Assembly (NCBI RefSeq): GCF_000321225.1
Contig: NW_004450458.1
Location: 1,883,521 to 1,947,520 of the forward strand
Length of the DNA stretch: 64,000 bases
Direction: 5' to 3'
Source: Odobenus rosmarus divergens
Taxonomy: Eukaryota; Chordata; Mammalia; Carnivora; Odobenidae
Below are positions 11,427 to 21,813 of the stretch, in pieces (the stretch's first letter is position 1; each line of letters starts with the position of its first letter). A model generated the notes under the pieces. That model saw only the letters and a program-made list of their open reading frames with translations, ran no database searches and had not been told where the DNA came from. Both the position numbers and the translations under genes were made by a program.

Positions 11427-11610
11427 TTTTTTTTTTTTAAGATTTTATTTATTTATTTGACAGAGAGAGAGAGAGCGGCAGGCAGAGGGAGAGGGAGAAG
11501 CAGGCTTCCCACCGAGCAGGGAGCCCAATGTGGGACTCAATCCCAGGACCCTAGGATCATGACCTGAGCCGAAGGCAGACGCTTAACCGACTGAGCCACC
11601 CAGGCGCCCC
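11427..11610 (-). mobile_element. Can-SINE, antisense
   Basis: 'taagattttatttatttatt' leads into a GA tract and ends 'gagccacccaggcgcccc'. A perfect 15-bp duplication, tcactttgtgcttct, lies at 11412-11426 and 11611-11625. It has the 'gcggcaggcagagggagagg' insert shared with the copy at 62598. Confidence 0.95.
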
Positions 11611-11625
11611 TCACTTTGTGCTTCT

Positions 11626-12007
11626 CTATGGTTTCTGATTTCATTTGCATTTGCCTATAGTTTTCCTTGCCATAGTCCTGACCAAGCTTTCCACCACTGC
11701 CACTCAAATGCTCCTCTTATTTGCCAAACTTCTGTGTTTCTTGGTTCAGTTTCTTTGTCACTCTCCCTTTGTTGCTCAGCTGAATATGGGCCAGTTTGTA
11801 TGTCAGGCATCTACCTCTGACACGAGTAGCTGCGGACAGGGAGATGGGGTCACAGATTCCAAAGAGCTGCTCCTTACAGGGGTTGTGTGGTCAGAAGAAG
11901 TTAAGTAAGAAGAGGGAGTTTGGCCTTACAGACAAATTCATGGGAACTTTCATCATAACCCAATTAGCAGCCTTATTCAGGGATTTCTTCTCTTTCAAAC
12001 TGGAGGA
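11626..12007. other. Unassigned sequence
   Basis: No recognised feature. The 87-codon frame at 11645-11908 starts in a T-rich hydrophobic run, has no family resemblance I can name, and is treated as chance. Confidence 0.4.
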
Positions 12008-12026
12008 CTGAACTATTGTAATTCTT

Positions 12027-12234
12027 TTTTAAAAAATATCTATTTATTCATTTGAGGGAGAGAGACAGCATGCCTTTGCCCAGGGGAGCAGGGGAGCAGG
12101 GGAGGGGGGTGGAGGGAGGGTAGGGGCAGAGGGAGAGGGAGAGAAGCAGACTCCCCACCCAGTGTGGACCATGAGATCATGACCTGAGCTGAAACCGAGT
12201 CAGATGCTTAACCCATTGAGCCACCCAGGTGCTC
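12027..12234 (-). mobile_element. Can-SINE, antisense, diverged
   Basis: The head is 'tgagccacccaggtgctcct'. The 19-bp duplications (12008-12026, 12235-12253) differ at two positions, so this copy is older than its neighbours. A local 'ggggagca' triplication lies in its purine-rich part near 12081-12104. Confidence 0.9.
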
Positions 12235-12529
12235 CTGAACTGTTGCAATTCTTAAAGACCCTACTGGCTGGTCCTGCCAAGTTTACTGAATTTGGAATTC
12301 CTTGGGATTTTGTCCAGGACTGCTATCATGCAGCACCTTCCTCTGTACTTCCACCAAAACCTTCTCCCATCAAGTTGAACTATCATTCCAGCATTGTTGT
12401 GTTTCAGGTTTGAAGTTTGATTTTTATTTTCTCCTTCAGATGAAAATGGTTCCACCGTAAAGAAATCAGAATATGACAATATTGCCAACAAGTTCTGGCT
12501 AGTGCTTGGAAATGACCGTTCAGCTCAGA

Positions 12530-13705
12530 AGCTGTGGTAGATTGCAAGCTGCCTGCAAATTCTTCCCCATGGGGACATGGCATGCCCCTTTGCAGTGTGA
12601 CTTTGGAAGCTCCTCCCTCCCATCAGAGTCTGTTTTTCCATCCCTGGCATCTGGACTTGGCCTTGTGACTTGCTTTGGCCAATGGGACAGTAGCATATGT
12701 GATCCAAGGTTTGACAAGTCCTTATGCAAATTAACAATACAGGAAACAACAAGTGTTGGCAAGGATGTGGAGAAAGGGGAACCCTCTTACAGTGTTGGTG
12801 GGAATGCAAGCTGGTACAGCCACTCTGGAAGACAGTATGGTGGTTCCTCAAGATGTTAAAAATAGAGCTACCCTATGACCCAACAATTGCACTATTAAGT
12901 ATTTACCCCAAAGATACAGACGTGGTGAAAAGAAGGGGCACATGCATCCCAATGTTCATAGCAGCAACGTCCACAATAGCTAAACTGTGGAAGGAGCCAA
13001 GATGCCCTTCAACAGATGAATGGATAAAGATGTGGTCCATATATACAATGGAATGTTACTCAGCCATCAGAAAGGATGAATACCCACCATTCACTTGACA
13101 TGGATGGAACTGGAGGGGATTAATGCTAAGTGAAATAACTCAAGCAGAGAAAGACAATTTTCATATGGTTTCACTCATATGTGGAATATAAGAAATAGAA
13201 CAGGATCATAGGGGAAGGGAGGGAAAACAGAATGGGAAGAAATCAGAGCGGGAGACAAACCATGAAAGACTCTGGACTCCAGGAAACAAACTGAGGTTAC
13301 AGAGGGGAGGGGAGGAGGGCATGTATTGCATGGAGCACTGGGTGTTATATGCAACTAGTGAATCACTGACATCAAAAACTAATGATGTACTATATGCTGG
13401 CTAACTAAACATGATAATAAAAATAAAGAAAGGAAAAGAAAAGTCCTTGTGCATTGAGATTCACTTTCTCTTGCTGCTGAGAGTCCTTTTGCTACCACAT
13501 GGACGAGTCTGGGCTTGCTTCCTTGAGGATGAGAAACCATGTGGAGAAAGGTTCCTGTTGTAGTTGAGGCCACAGACATATGAGTGAGACCACCCTAGTC
13601 TGCACAGGCCCAGACAAGAACCACCCAGTAAACCACAGAATTGTGCAAAATAACACAGCTGCTAAGTTTTGGGGTGTTTTGTTATGTAGTAGAAGCTCCT
13701 GGACA
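12530..13705 (+). mobile_element. MaLR-like LTR split by an L1
   Basis: The left portion has 'tggtagattgcaagctgcct' and 'gccttgtgacttgctttggc'. After the L1 the right portion has 'gaggatgagaaaccatgtgg' and ends 'gctaagttttggggtg' and 'ttttgttatg'. This order and ending fit an old MLT1-group LTR. The subfamily is not assigned. Confidence 0.6.
12729..13440 (+). mobile_element. 5'-truncated carnivore L1, 712 bp
   Basis: It starts in the end of ORF2 ('caagtgttggcaaggatgtg', 'gccatcagaaaggatgaata' near 13060) and runs through the 3' UTR ('gagcactgggtgttatatgc') to an A-rich end. A 13-bp duplication aagtcctt(a/g)tgca lies at 12716-12728 and 13441-13453. The 124-codon frame 12724-13098 is the broken ORF2 C-terminal region. 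Confidence 0.93.
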
Positions 13706-14129
13706 CTGAAGACTTCAGGGTGAACTCTTTAGCATCTGGCTTCTCTTCCAATCCTTTGGTTCCAAGGACAGGGTCCCAATCCTTAGGAGATCTCCTACCT
13801 CGTGATCTAGTGGCCATCTTTAGACTTCACTGCTTCCAACTGCCCTCCAGACCCCATCAGCCCAGTCTGGTGGTGATTTTCCCATTGAGAAAACCATGAC
13901 TCTTTCTTATGTGCTAATGGCCTTGGCACATTGTGATATTCTGTGATTCCTCTTTCAGCCAGGTATTGGCAGAAAGAAGGACAGGTATTGATGGTAGAGA
14001 AAGAAGAGAGACACAGTGAGGTTGGGAGTGGGAATGAGGACGTGGTTGAAGCTGTGCAAGGTGGGTGAAAGGAGAGGGAGTGGGGGCCATGTGCACCCAC
14101 CGAGACCATGCCACGTCCAGTGTAGTAGA
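13706..14129. other. Unassigned sequence
   Basis: No recognised repeat or gene. Minus-strand frames across 13807-14160 overlap in several phases and have no domain. Confidence 0.4.
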
Positions 14130-14400
14130 GCACACTGGGTGGGCACACTGGCTCACCCATCAGACTGCTGGGTTTGAGTCCTCACTCAGCCATCACCTGT
14201 TGTGTCATCTTTGGCAAAAGATCCTGTTGGCCTGGATGCCAATGAGTCCCAAAAGTTCCCACCTCAGTTAGCTGTTGCTGTATAACAAAGCTCCCCAAAA
14301 TGTAGCAGCTTAAAACAACATTTATTATTTTATGTAATTTGTGTCATCTTTGGCAAACTTGACCTCTCTGTATCTCAATTTCTTAATTTGTGAAATGGGA
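14130..14400 (+). repeat. MIR SINE split by a 120-bp insert
   Basis: The first half has 'tgctgggtttgagtcctcac' up to 14218. The second resumes at 14339 with 'cttgacctctctgtatctca' and 'cttaatttgtgaaatgg'. Both junctions carry the same 19 bases, ttgtgtcatctttggcaaa (14200-14218, 14339-14357). Confidence 0.7.
14219..14338 (-). mobile_element. 120-bp insert with 19-bp direct repeats
   Basis: The insert contains 'gctgttgctgtataacaaag' and 'gcagcttaaaacaacattta', a motif like the left edge of the antisense MLT1 LTR at 9861. It has no A-tail and no recognisable SINE or L1 sequence. The exact 19-bp flanking repeat suggests a retroposed fragment or a local duplication. Confidence 0.5.
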
Positions 14401-14889
14401 AAATGCCAGCAAGTACTTCATGATGTAAACAACTTGGAACGCTACGTTGCACACCATCAATGCTCGTATTATTTCCCCCAGGTTCTGGTAGATTTGTACT
14501 TGAGTCACAGATCCACCCACCTGCCAATGGAATGAGGGCTGGTATCTAGCTAAGACTAGCCTTACATCTTCTATGAATCATTTTGAGGCTTTGGCTCAGG
14601 AGAGTCATGCTGCGAATCAGTTTCTGATTCTTGAGAAGAGAGAGAAGATGCTATCTAATGGGATCATGGGACTCTTGGGAAGCATATACCAAGCTTACAG
14701 AAACTGATTTGGGCATTAGAGTCTAGTCAGTTAAGGAATCATGTTGTCTCAGGTCCTCTTAGACCTTGGTGGAAGCTTCAAGGTGAATGTTACTGTCAGG
14801 GTGGGTGGGGCCGAGGGTTTCTCGAAAAGCCTACAGGAAGCGTCCTGGCTCTCCTCTTCAGAGTTCACTCCTGGTCCTCTAGACTCAGC
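14401..14889. other. Unassigned sequence
   Basis: No gene or repeat that I can support. Confidence 0.4.
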
Positions 14890-15055
14890 CCCCCGAGTTG
14901 TTAAAAAAATAAAATTGAAAATTCAGTGTCGGTCACACTAGCCACATTTCAAGCGCTCAACAGCTACATGCAGCTTGTGGCTACCCTGTTGGAAAGTGCA
15001 AGTAAAAAATATCTCCATTGTCACAGAAAGTTCTATCAGACAGTGCTCTTAGATC
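14890..15055 (+). mobile_element. hAT-type MITE fragment (MER3/MER63-like)
   Basis: 'gccacatttcaagcgctcaa', 'gcttgtggctaccctgttgg' and 'cagaaagttctatcagacag' are the distal half of the MITE family also seen at 570-1325. Confidence 0.6.
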
Positions 15056-15299
15056 TAAGTTGCCATCTCTGATTTAAACCCTGAGCCTAGCTGACAGTTA
15101 ACGAGAAAAGGATTTCTCTGGCATGCTGTGATACAAGAGGCCTCTCCACCAAAAATATTTTTTACTTACAAGAGAAATTATCTGAGTGTTCATCATCCAT
15201 TTCTTCAGATGAAAGTGCCTCTTTATAAGCTTTAAATAAAATGCAAATATTTCAGCAGTACAGCATAGCCATCAACACCTTCATTTATCTGCTACTTTA

Positions 15300-16240
15300 C
15301 TATTCATTCAGCAAGTGTTTGTTGAGCACCCAACATGTGCCGAAATGCCAGAGATATGGCCTGTTTTTTGTTCTGGAGATGCTTCAGAAACGAACACAGA
15401 GTCCCTGCACTCATAGAGCTAAATATACACATAAACAAACACATGTATAACACTTCAGTTGCTATGGAGAAAATCAGATCAGGTAGAGGGATAGAGTGTG
15501 AGGCACCAATGGGGAGTATGTACTATTTAAATTGAGCAGAGGGGCTTCTCAATTAAGGTGGAACAGAGATTTGAGCAGAGAGTTGAATGGGGTGGACAAG
15601 GAAGCCCTGAGCATCTCTGGAGAAAAAGCAATCCAGCAGCGACAAAAGCCCATGCCAAGGTCCTGAGGTAGGATTAAGCTCAGCACTATCAAATAGCGGC
15701 ACATGGCACGGTGGAGCCACAGGAGTGAAGGAGAGAAAGACAGGAGATGAGGAGAAAAGAGTGACAAGGACAGGTAGCCAGAGCCAGATCAGCAGGAACT
15801 TGTAAGTCATTTTAATAATTTTGCTTTTTACTCTGAAACAAGCCATGGGAGGGCTTGGGCAGACACAACCTGATTTTGATTTTAAAAGGATCAATCTGTC
15901 TGCTGTAATGATAATAGACAATAGGAAAGCCATTAGCCACATGTGGCTACGGAGCACTCAAAATGCTGCTAGAGTGACAAGGCATCATCAGTACAGGAGC
16001 ATGGGCAGGAGTGAAGTGGAGAGACCAGAAAGGAGACCATTGTATTAATCCAGGCGTGAGAGGACAGACCAGATTGGCAGCGACGGAGGTAGGAGGGAGT
16101 TGTCAGTTTCTGGATATATTTTGAATATAGACGCAAGGGGATTTTCTGGTGGATTGGTTGTGGGGTGTGAGAGCAGGGATTGACAGTTTTGATTATAAGA
16201 AGTAGAGGATACTTTTAAAGTATAGGTCAACCTTTCTGAT
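15300..16240 (+). repeat. Long L2-like ancient repeat
   Basis: 'ttcattcagcaagtgtttgt' at 15304 is followed about 600 bp later by 'ttttaaaaggatcaatctgt' and 'ggagaccattgtattaatcc', then 'tttctggatatattttgaat' and 'ggattggttgtggggtgtga'. This is the order of a widespread old mammalian interspersed repeat. I cannot fix the Dfam name. A small hAT fragment interrupts it near 15930. Confidence 0.55.
15925..15985 (-). mobile_element. Short hAT-type MITE fragment
   Basis: 'attagccacatgtggctacg' with 'gagcactcaaaatg' is the reverse of the motif at 14930. The fragment is only about 60 bp. Confidence 0.45.
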
Positions 16241-16438
16241 ATACTGTCAGGCACAGGGCTTTCTTCTTTGGCCAGGCAAAGAGTAACACAAGAGCATTGG
16301 GTGCTCAGGCACAGGAGTGTGGGGGCTGCTAGAAGGTGGGAAGGCAAAGAAAGCATGCTTTGCTCACTCCATGATTTATCAGCGGCTCTGCCTGGCCAGC
16401 TGGTAACAGGAGCACCCAGTTTCCACACTGGCCTTCTA

Positions 16439-16647
16439 AGATTTATTTATTTGTTTTTTAGAGAGAGTGAGTGAGAGTGCATGAGGAAGCAGGGGGGAGG
16501 GGCAGAGGGAGAGGGAGAGAGAAATGTAAGCAGACTCTCCATTGAGCATGGAGCCCAACCTGGGGCTTGATCCCAGGACCCTGAGATCATGACCTTAGCC
16601 AAAACCAAGAGTCGGACACTTAACCAACCAAGCCACCCAGGAGCCCC
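16439..16647 (-). mobile_element. Can-SINE, antisense
   Basis: 'agatttatttatttg' leads in and 'caagccacccaggagcccc' ends it. A perfect 17-bp duplication, tccacactggccttcta, lies at 16422-16438 and 16648-16664. Confidence 0.95.
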
Positions 16648-16664
16648 TCCACACTGGCCTTCTA

Positions 16665-16870
16665 GTGGAGTGGTTATGCACACGAGGCATTGGAGTCCCA
16701 CAGTCCTGGGCTCAAGTTCCAACTCTAACACTTACTGTGTGTCCTCAGACAAGTTCCTTAACCTTTCTGAGGTTGTGTCTTTTTATTTGCAAAATGGGGA
16801 TATGGGACTACTTCACAGAGGTTTCATGAGGACGCCTCTCTCCATAGGCAATGAATTTCCATTTCCCACC
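16665..16870 (+). repeat. MIR SINE, sense
   Basis: 'gtcctgggctcaagttccaa', 'cttactgtgtgtcctcagac' and 'ccttaacctttctgaggttg' follow the MIR order. The Can-SINE landed at its 5' edge. Confidence 0.75.
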
Positions 16871-17049
16871 CACTCGATTAGCTCATCCTTACCACAAGTA
16901 CGATGGATGACCATGTTTTCAGAGTGTCTAATGGGGGGCGAAACCTGACTGTCTTTGAAACTATCAGTGAATAAAGCGCAGCTTAATTTCAGCCCTTCCA
17001 CTTCTCGCTCATGGGAAGATACAAGTGCCTAAGACAGTATCATTTTCTG

Positions 17050-17225
17050 GTGTTCAGGCACTGAATAAGTTATTTAGTATCCGAGTTTTGATTGCCTCAA
17101 CTTTAAAGTGAGGATAAGACCATTACCTCACACTATTGTGTGAAGGATAAAATGAGATGACGTGTGTAAGGAGCTTATGGGGAGGTGCTCCTTGGAAGGC
17201 GGCTGTCATTGTCATTGTGCAGGAA
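17050..17225 (+). repeat. MIR SINE, sense
   Basis: 'aagttatttagtatccgagt', 'ctcaactttaaagtgaggat' and 'ggataaaatgagatgacgtg' show the MIR core and 3' half. Confidence 0.6.
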
Positions 17226-17585
17226 GCCAAGGGCGTAGGGCAGACACCACCCAGCTGGGGCTTCCCTGAAAGGGGATGACTCCCTTCAGTCCTGTGTTAC
17301 ACAACTTCAGGAGCGGACTCACTTTCACATCTCCCAGGCCTGCAAAGGGCCTAGCTGAGAAACCAGTTTTGGCAACTACCAGGATCGAGAGAGAGTCCCA
17401 CGGTCCCGGAGTTCCCCCTAGGAATACAACAGCGCCCTTCTGAGGGGCTGGAAGTCCTGTGGGGTGAGGAGAGAGGCTGGGACTTGAGTTAAGGGGTCTT
17501 CCCGGCTCTCACTCACGATGCTAGTGAATCTCTGAAGTGTGTTCCCTTCTCTACTGGAAATTCTAGAAAACATGAGAAAACTCTT
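17226..17585. other. Unassigned sequence
   Basis: Moderately GC-rich and free of recognised repeats. No splice-flanked open frame is evident. Confidence 0.4.
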
Positions 17586-17603
17586 AGAAGTTTGAGGGAA
17601 AGA

Positions 17604-18208
17604 TACATGTCTTTCTCTGATTGACTTATTTCACCTAGCATGTATCATATGATCTCACTGACATGAGGAATTCTTAATCTCAGGAAACAAACTGAGGGTG
17701 GCTGGAGTGGAGGGGTTGGGAGGGATGGGGTGGCTGGGTGATAGACATTGGGGAGGGTATGTGCTATGGTGAGAGCTGTGAATTGTGCAAGACTGTTGAA
17801 TCACAGACCTGTACCTCTGAAACAAATAATACAATATATGTTAAGAAAGAAGAAGAAGAAGAAGATAGCAGGAAGGGAAAAATGAAGGGGGGGAATTGGA
17901 GGGAGAGACGAACCATGAGAGACAATGGACTCTGAGAAACAAACTGAGGGTTCTAGAGGGGAGGGGTGTGGGGGGATGGGTTAGCCTGGTGTTGGGTATT
18001 AAAGAGGGCACGTATTGAATGGAGCACTGGGTGTTATATGCAAACAATGAACCATGGAACACTACATCAAAAACTAATGATGTATTGTATGGTGATTAAC
18101 ATAAAATAATAAAATTAAATTTAAAAAAAAGAATCCATCAAGTATTTAAAATATTTACTAGGAAATCCAGTTGTCTAAGTCAAGGGGGCTATCAAACAAA
18201 AAAAAAAA
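17604..18208 (+). mobile_element. Carnivore L1, 5'-inverted, with 3' transduction
   Basis: Segment 17604-17642 is reverse-oriented L1 ('tctttctctgattgacttat'). The direct L1 then runs from 'catgtatcatatgatctcac' to the 3' end at 18122. A(8) at 18123-18130 is followed by 67 bp of non-L1 sequence (18131-18197), a second poly(A), and an 18-bp duplication with one mismatch: agaagtttgagggaaaga at 17586-17603 and agaagtttgagagaaaga at 18209-18226. The outer duplication includes the extra sequence, so it entered in the same event. Confidence 0.85.
18131..18197 (+). other. Apparent L1 3'-transduced segment
   Basis: 67 bp from 'gaatccatcaagtatttaaa' to 'ggggctatcaaac' lie between two poly(A) runs, inside the L1 duplication pair. 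It should match the flank of a source L1 elsewhere in the genome. Confidence 0.7.
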
Positions 18209-18249
18209 AGAAGTTTGAGAGAAAGAGCTAGGTACTAAAGACTACCCCC

Positions 18250-18610
18250 CCGTCCCCTTCCCCAAATGCACTTAAAACACCAGCTCCAGACACACTGAAA
18301 TGTCTTACTGCTCCCCAAACCTGCTAAACACAAACTCCTGTTCTGTGCTCTCCCACGCCACCCTCCCCTCCCACCATCTTGATTCCTGCACATCTGCTGA
18401 GGCCCAGTTCATGTTTTCTCGTGTCAAGCCTTTCCTGACTCCCTCGTGGCTGGTTGCTCCATACTCTGTTTCAAAAGCACTTTATACTTCCATTATTCCA
18501 CACACAACATATTATATTATTTGTGCTAACAATCAGGATCATTGCTTGACCTCCTCCGGGCTGTATCTCTAACACACTGCCAAGCACATCATGGTTTAAT
18601 GAAAAACTTC
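18250..18610 (+). repeat. L2 LINE 3' region
   Basis: 'gtcaagcctttcctgactcc', 'aaaagcactttatacttcca' and 'ctgccaagcacatcatgg' fit the L2 3' end order. Diverged and without a tail. Confidence 0.55.
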
Positions 18611-18964
18611 TTTAATGAATCAATATGTTTCACTTAGAGAGCAAAAAAGTTTGGTTGAATATGAGATTTCTAGCACTCTTATGAAGACTTTCTTATTAGA
18701 AATAAGAGAGATGTTATTTCAAAATATTACCAAGTAAAATCCATTCATTTAAAAAATGCATTTATTGAGAGAAACGAAATACTATTATTGGTATTCCAAG
18801 AGTAGTTCAGTGTTAGGAGATGCACACATTTGGATGAAAATAGCTGGATAAGAATAAGTAACCTTTTTAGGGCAGTGAAAATACTGTGTATGATACTATG
18901 ATGATGAATATACATCACCATACATTTGTCCAAACCCAAAGAGTGCCCAACACAAACAGCAACC
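18611..18964. other. Unassigned sequence
   Basis: AT-rich with no recognised feature. The minus frame 18745-18966 has no domain. Confidence 0.35.
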
Positions 18965-19190
18965 ACTTAGGTAAGCTGTGGACTTTAGGTGATTATTATG
19001 TATCAGTGTAGGTTCATCCTTGGTGAAAAGTGTAACACTCTGGTGAGTGATGCTGATAGTGGAGGAGAGGCTGTGCGTGTGTGGAGACGTGGGGCTCTGT
19101 GTGCAAGGCGTCTATGGGAACTCTCTAGACCCTCCTCTCAAATGCATTATAAACCTAAAACTGCTCTAAAAAAAAGTCATTAAAAAAAAG
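18965..19190 (+). mobile_element. Old L1 (L1M) 3' end
   Basis: 'ttatgtatcagtgtaggttc', 'aacactctggtgagtgatgc' and 'aacctaaaactgctctaaaa' then an A-rich end match an L1M 3' terminus in order. Confidence 0.7.
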
Positions 19191-20149
19191 TATCCACCTC
19201 TCCTTGTCTCCAAATTAATTCTTATGAAAAGCATATTTTTTTAGAGAATAAAGTTAGAATGGTACTGGAAGACAGAAACACGTGCCGTGGATGGTCCATG
19301 CAGAACCTGGGTGCTCACCCCTGCCCCCAGCCGCTGAGTGTGTGGCTACTGATACGGGAGTGCTCCCCAGGGACCTCCCTCAGCTGAGGGAGGCTGCCTC
19401 ACCTTAGGTTACACCCTCCTCCTGGAGCCTCCAGCATCCAGTAGCTAGCATATATGAGGGCATAAAGATTCAGCACCCCTGTCTCAGTTGAGACAGCTCT
19501 GAACATCCATGCCCCCACCCCACCCCTCAGTTTCCCGTGGCATCTGCCTCCCTCTCACAGTTCAGCTTCTCCCTCTCCCCATTCCTGCCTCCCTCACCCC
19601 ACTCCCAGAATCCTGCTAAGTACAATTCTGAGACCCAGACCCTTGCCCAGGAAACACACCCTCTGACAGTTTCATTGGTGGCCCCCAAGCTGTCAGGTGC
19701 TGTGTTTGTCAGGCACTGTGCTAGGCCAACGACAGGAGGATGCTGCACACGTGGGTAAGCGGTAGGCACGAGCTCACATTACTCCCACAACAGAGCTCAC
19801 TGAGCAATCTCTTCAAGAGTTTCCATCAAACTGGTCATCTAGATCTTCATCTTCAGTCCTAGGGTCATAGGACTCATTTTACCCTATTTCCACTCAATTT
19901 CCCCTTATTCCTGTGCATGCTTGTTCTGTGTGATTAGAAATGTCCAACTCCCTCTGGCTTTTCCTGGGAAAGGTTTATCCCTTCAACTATGAATGTTATT
20001 AACCCAGTCAGTATCCCTCTGGGTTTCATTACCAGCAGTCCTTTCATGTCTTTAGCTTCCCTCTGACCTTCTCTCTGAGTTCTCTCAGGGTCTATGGCCT
20101 TGGCCTCTTGTTCTGGGAAGCCACCTGAGAAGAGTCTGATACAGGAGAA
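19191..20149. other. Unassigned sequence
   Basis: About 1 kb, GC-richer around 19300-19620, with no supported gene. The overlapping plus and minus frames at 19527-19769 are mirror shadows and show no domain. Confidence 0.4.
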
Positions 20150-20240
20150 GGAGAACCAGAACTGGAATCAGAAGTTCAAGATTCAACCCACATTTGTTAG
20201 CTGTGTGACCTTCCCGGACTTTCTCAAGGCCGCCATATTT
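20150..20240 (+). repeat. MIR SINE fragment, sense
   Basis: 'agttcaagattcaacccaca' and 'gttagctgtgtgaccttccc' with 'actttctcaagg' give the MIR head and core. Confidence 0.6.
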
Positions 20241-20980
20241 TTTGGCACCTGCTGGGCATTATACTGAGGTTCACTTTTTACTTGATCTCTGTAGATTTTG
20301 CCCTTTGGAGACCACTGTCACACATCACAATAGCCACTCAGCCCAGGATTCCACATAGATCCATTCAAGTTGTGGCAAAAATCAGTTTTACACATCGATC
20401 AAACTTCTAAGAGCTGTGGGAGCTTGGCAAGACCACAGTCATGTGGACAGATCTTGGGTCTTTCTCTGACGTTCCTAGGCTACTTCAGATTTTAAGCTAT
20501 TTCAGGCTGTTTACTCATCTTTCAACTTTATGGACTAGGTGGTAGCTTCAATAAATTAAGTTAAATTTTATTAAAATTCAAATTAAAAATGAAATTCTCA
20601 CAGAAATGAAAGAATTGACATTTTAAAATGGACACTGCTGGAAAAAATACTACGTTTAAATTGCTATTTTGACATTGGGATGTAAAATAAAGAGGTAAGA
20701 AGAACTTGTCTAGAACATTTCACGTTATGCAGCACTCCATGAACCAAGCATTATTGTATCATTCCTCCTAAGTACACAATGCATGTTTTGCTACACAGCA
20801 CTAGTCTGGTGACTTACATTTTACTTGTAGATATATCTTCACTTTAATAAAGATTTTTGAGAAGGAGAACTACTTAGAAAGCATTTGAAATTGTTTGAAA
20901 TGCTTAAACACTTATAAAATCTTCCTGAAATGTGCTTGAACTACCAATGACTGACTGGCTTCCAGAACAGTCATTTAGAA
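20241..20980. other. Unassigned sequence
   Basis: No recognised repeat or gene. Confidence 0.4.
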
Positions 20981-20995
20981 ATAGGGAAGATTTTA

Positions 20996-21203
20996 TATTT
21001 TTATTTTATTTTTTTAAAGATTTTATTTATTTATTTGACAGAGAGAGAGACAGTGAGAGAGGAAACACAAGCAGGGGGAGTGGGAGAGGGAGAAGCAGGC
21101 TTCCCGCCGAGCAGGGAGCCCGATGTGGGGCTCGATCCCAGGACCCGGGACCATGACCTGAGCCGAAGGCAGACGCTTAACGACTGAGCCACCCAGGCGC
21201 CCC
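20996..21203 (-). mobile_element. Can-SINE, antisense, young subtype
   Basis: It has 'gagaggaaacacaagcaggg' and a head 'cttaacgactgagccaccca' lacking one C, both shared with the copy at 34506. A perfect 14-bp duplication, tagggaagatttta, lies at 20982-20995 and 21204-21217. Confidence 0.95.
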
Positions 21204-21237
21204 TAGGGAAGATTTTACATAAAAATTTATGGAAACA

Positions 21238-21314
21238 ATGAATCATGGAACACTACATCAAAAACTAATGATGTAATGTATGGTGATTAACATAACAATA
21301 AAAATCAAAATTAA
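21238..21314 (+). mobile_element. Extremely truncated L1, 77 bp
   Basis: It contains only the last L1 bases ('catcaaaaactaatgatgta', 'tggtgattaacataacaata'), flanked by a perfect 17-bp duplication, aaaaatttatggaaaca, at 21221-21237 and 21315-21331. Confidence 0.92.
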
Positions 21315-21392
21315 AAAAATTTATGGAAACATTGCCAAAACATGCAGAACAGGCATAACAATTAAACATGACTTGGAAATAAAAAAAATACA

Positions 21393-21569
21393 GGGACACC
21401 TGGGTGGCTCAGTCAGTTAAGCGGCTGCCTTCAGGTCAGGTCATGATCCTGGAGTCCCAGGATTGAGCCCCACATCAGGCTCCCAGCTTAGCTGGGAGCC
21501 TGCTTCTCCCTCTGACCCTCCCCCCGCTCATGCTCTCTCTCTCTCAAATAAAATCTTAAAAAAAAAAAA
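21393..21569 (+). mobile_element. Can-SINE, sense
   Basis: 'gggacacctgggtggctcag' head, 'catgctctctctctctcaaa' and A-tail. An A-rich duplication gaaataaaaaaa lies at 21376-21387 and 21570-21581. Confidence 0.92.
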
Positions 21570-21629
21570 GAAATAAAAAAACCCAAAAGACCAAAATAGG
21601 TCAAAGATGCCATTAAAAAACTTGCACAA

Positions 21630-21799
21630 GGGGCACCTGGGTGATTCAGTCGGTTAAGTTCCTGACTCTTGATTTCGCCTCAGATCATGATCTCGCAGTG
21701 GTGAGATCGAGCCCCATGTCAGGCTCCCCACTCAGTGTGGAATCTGCTTCAGATTCTCTCCCCCTCTCCCTATAGCTCTCTCTCTCTCAAATAAGTAAA
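21630..21799 (+). mobile_element. Can-SINE, sense, older
   Basis: 'ggggcacctgggtgattcag' with 'gatttcgcctcagatcatga' and a short tail. The duplications near 21616-21629 and 21800-21813 are imperfect ('gcacaa' retained). Confidence 0.88.
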
Positions 21800-21813
21800 A
21801 AGAAAGTGCACAA

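Noticed and set aside
12724..13098. 124-codon plus-strand frame that looks protein-like
   Set aside because: It is the end of L1 ORF2 inside a truncated L1, out of any gene context.
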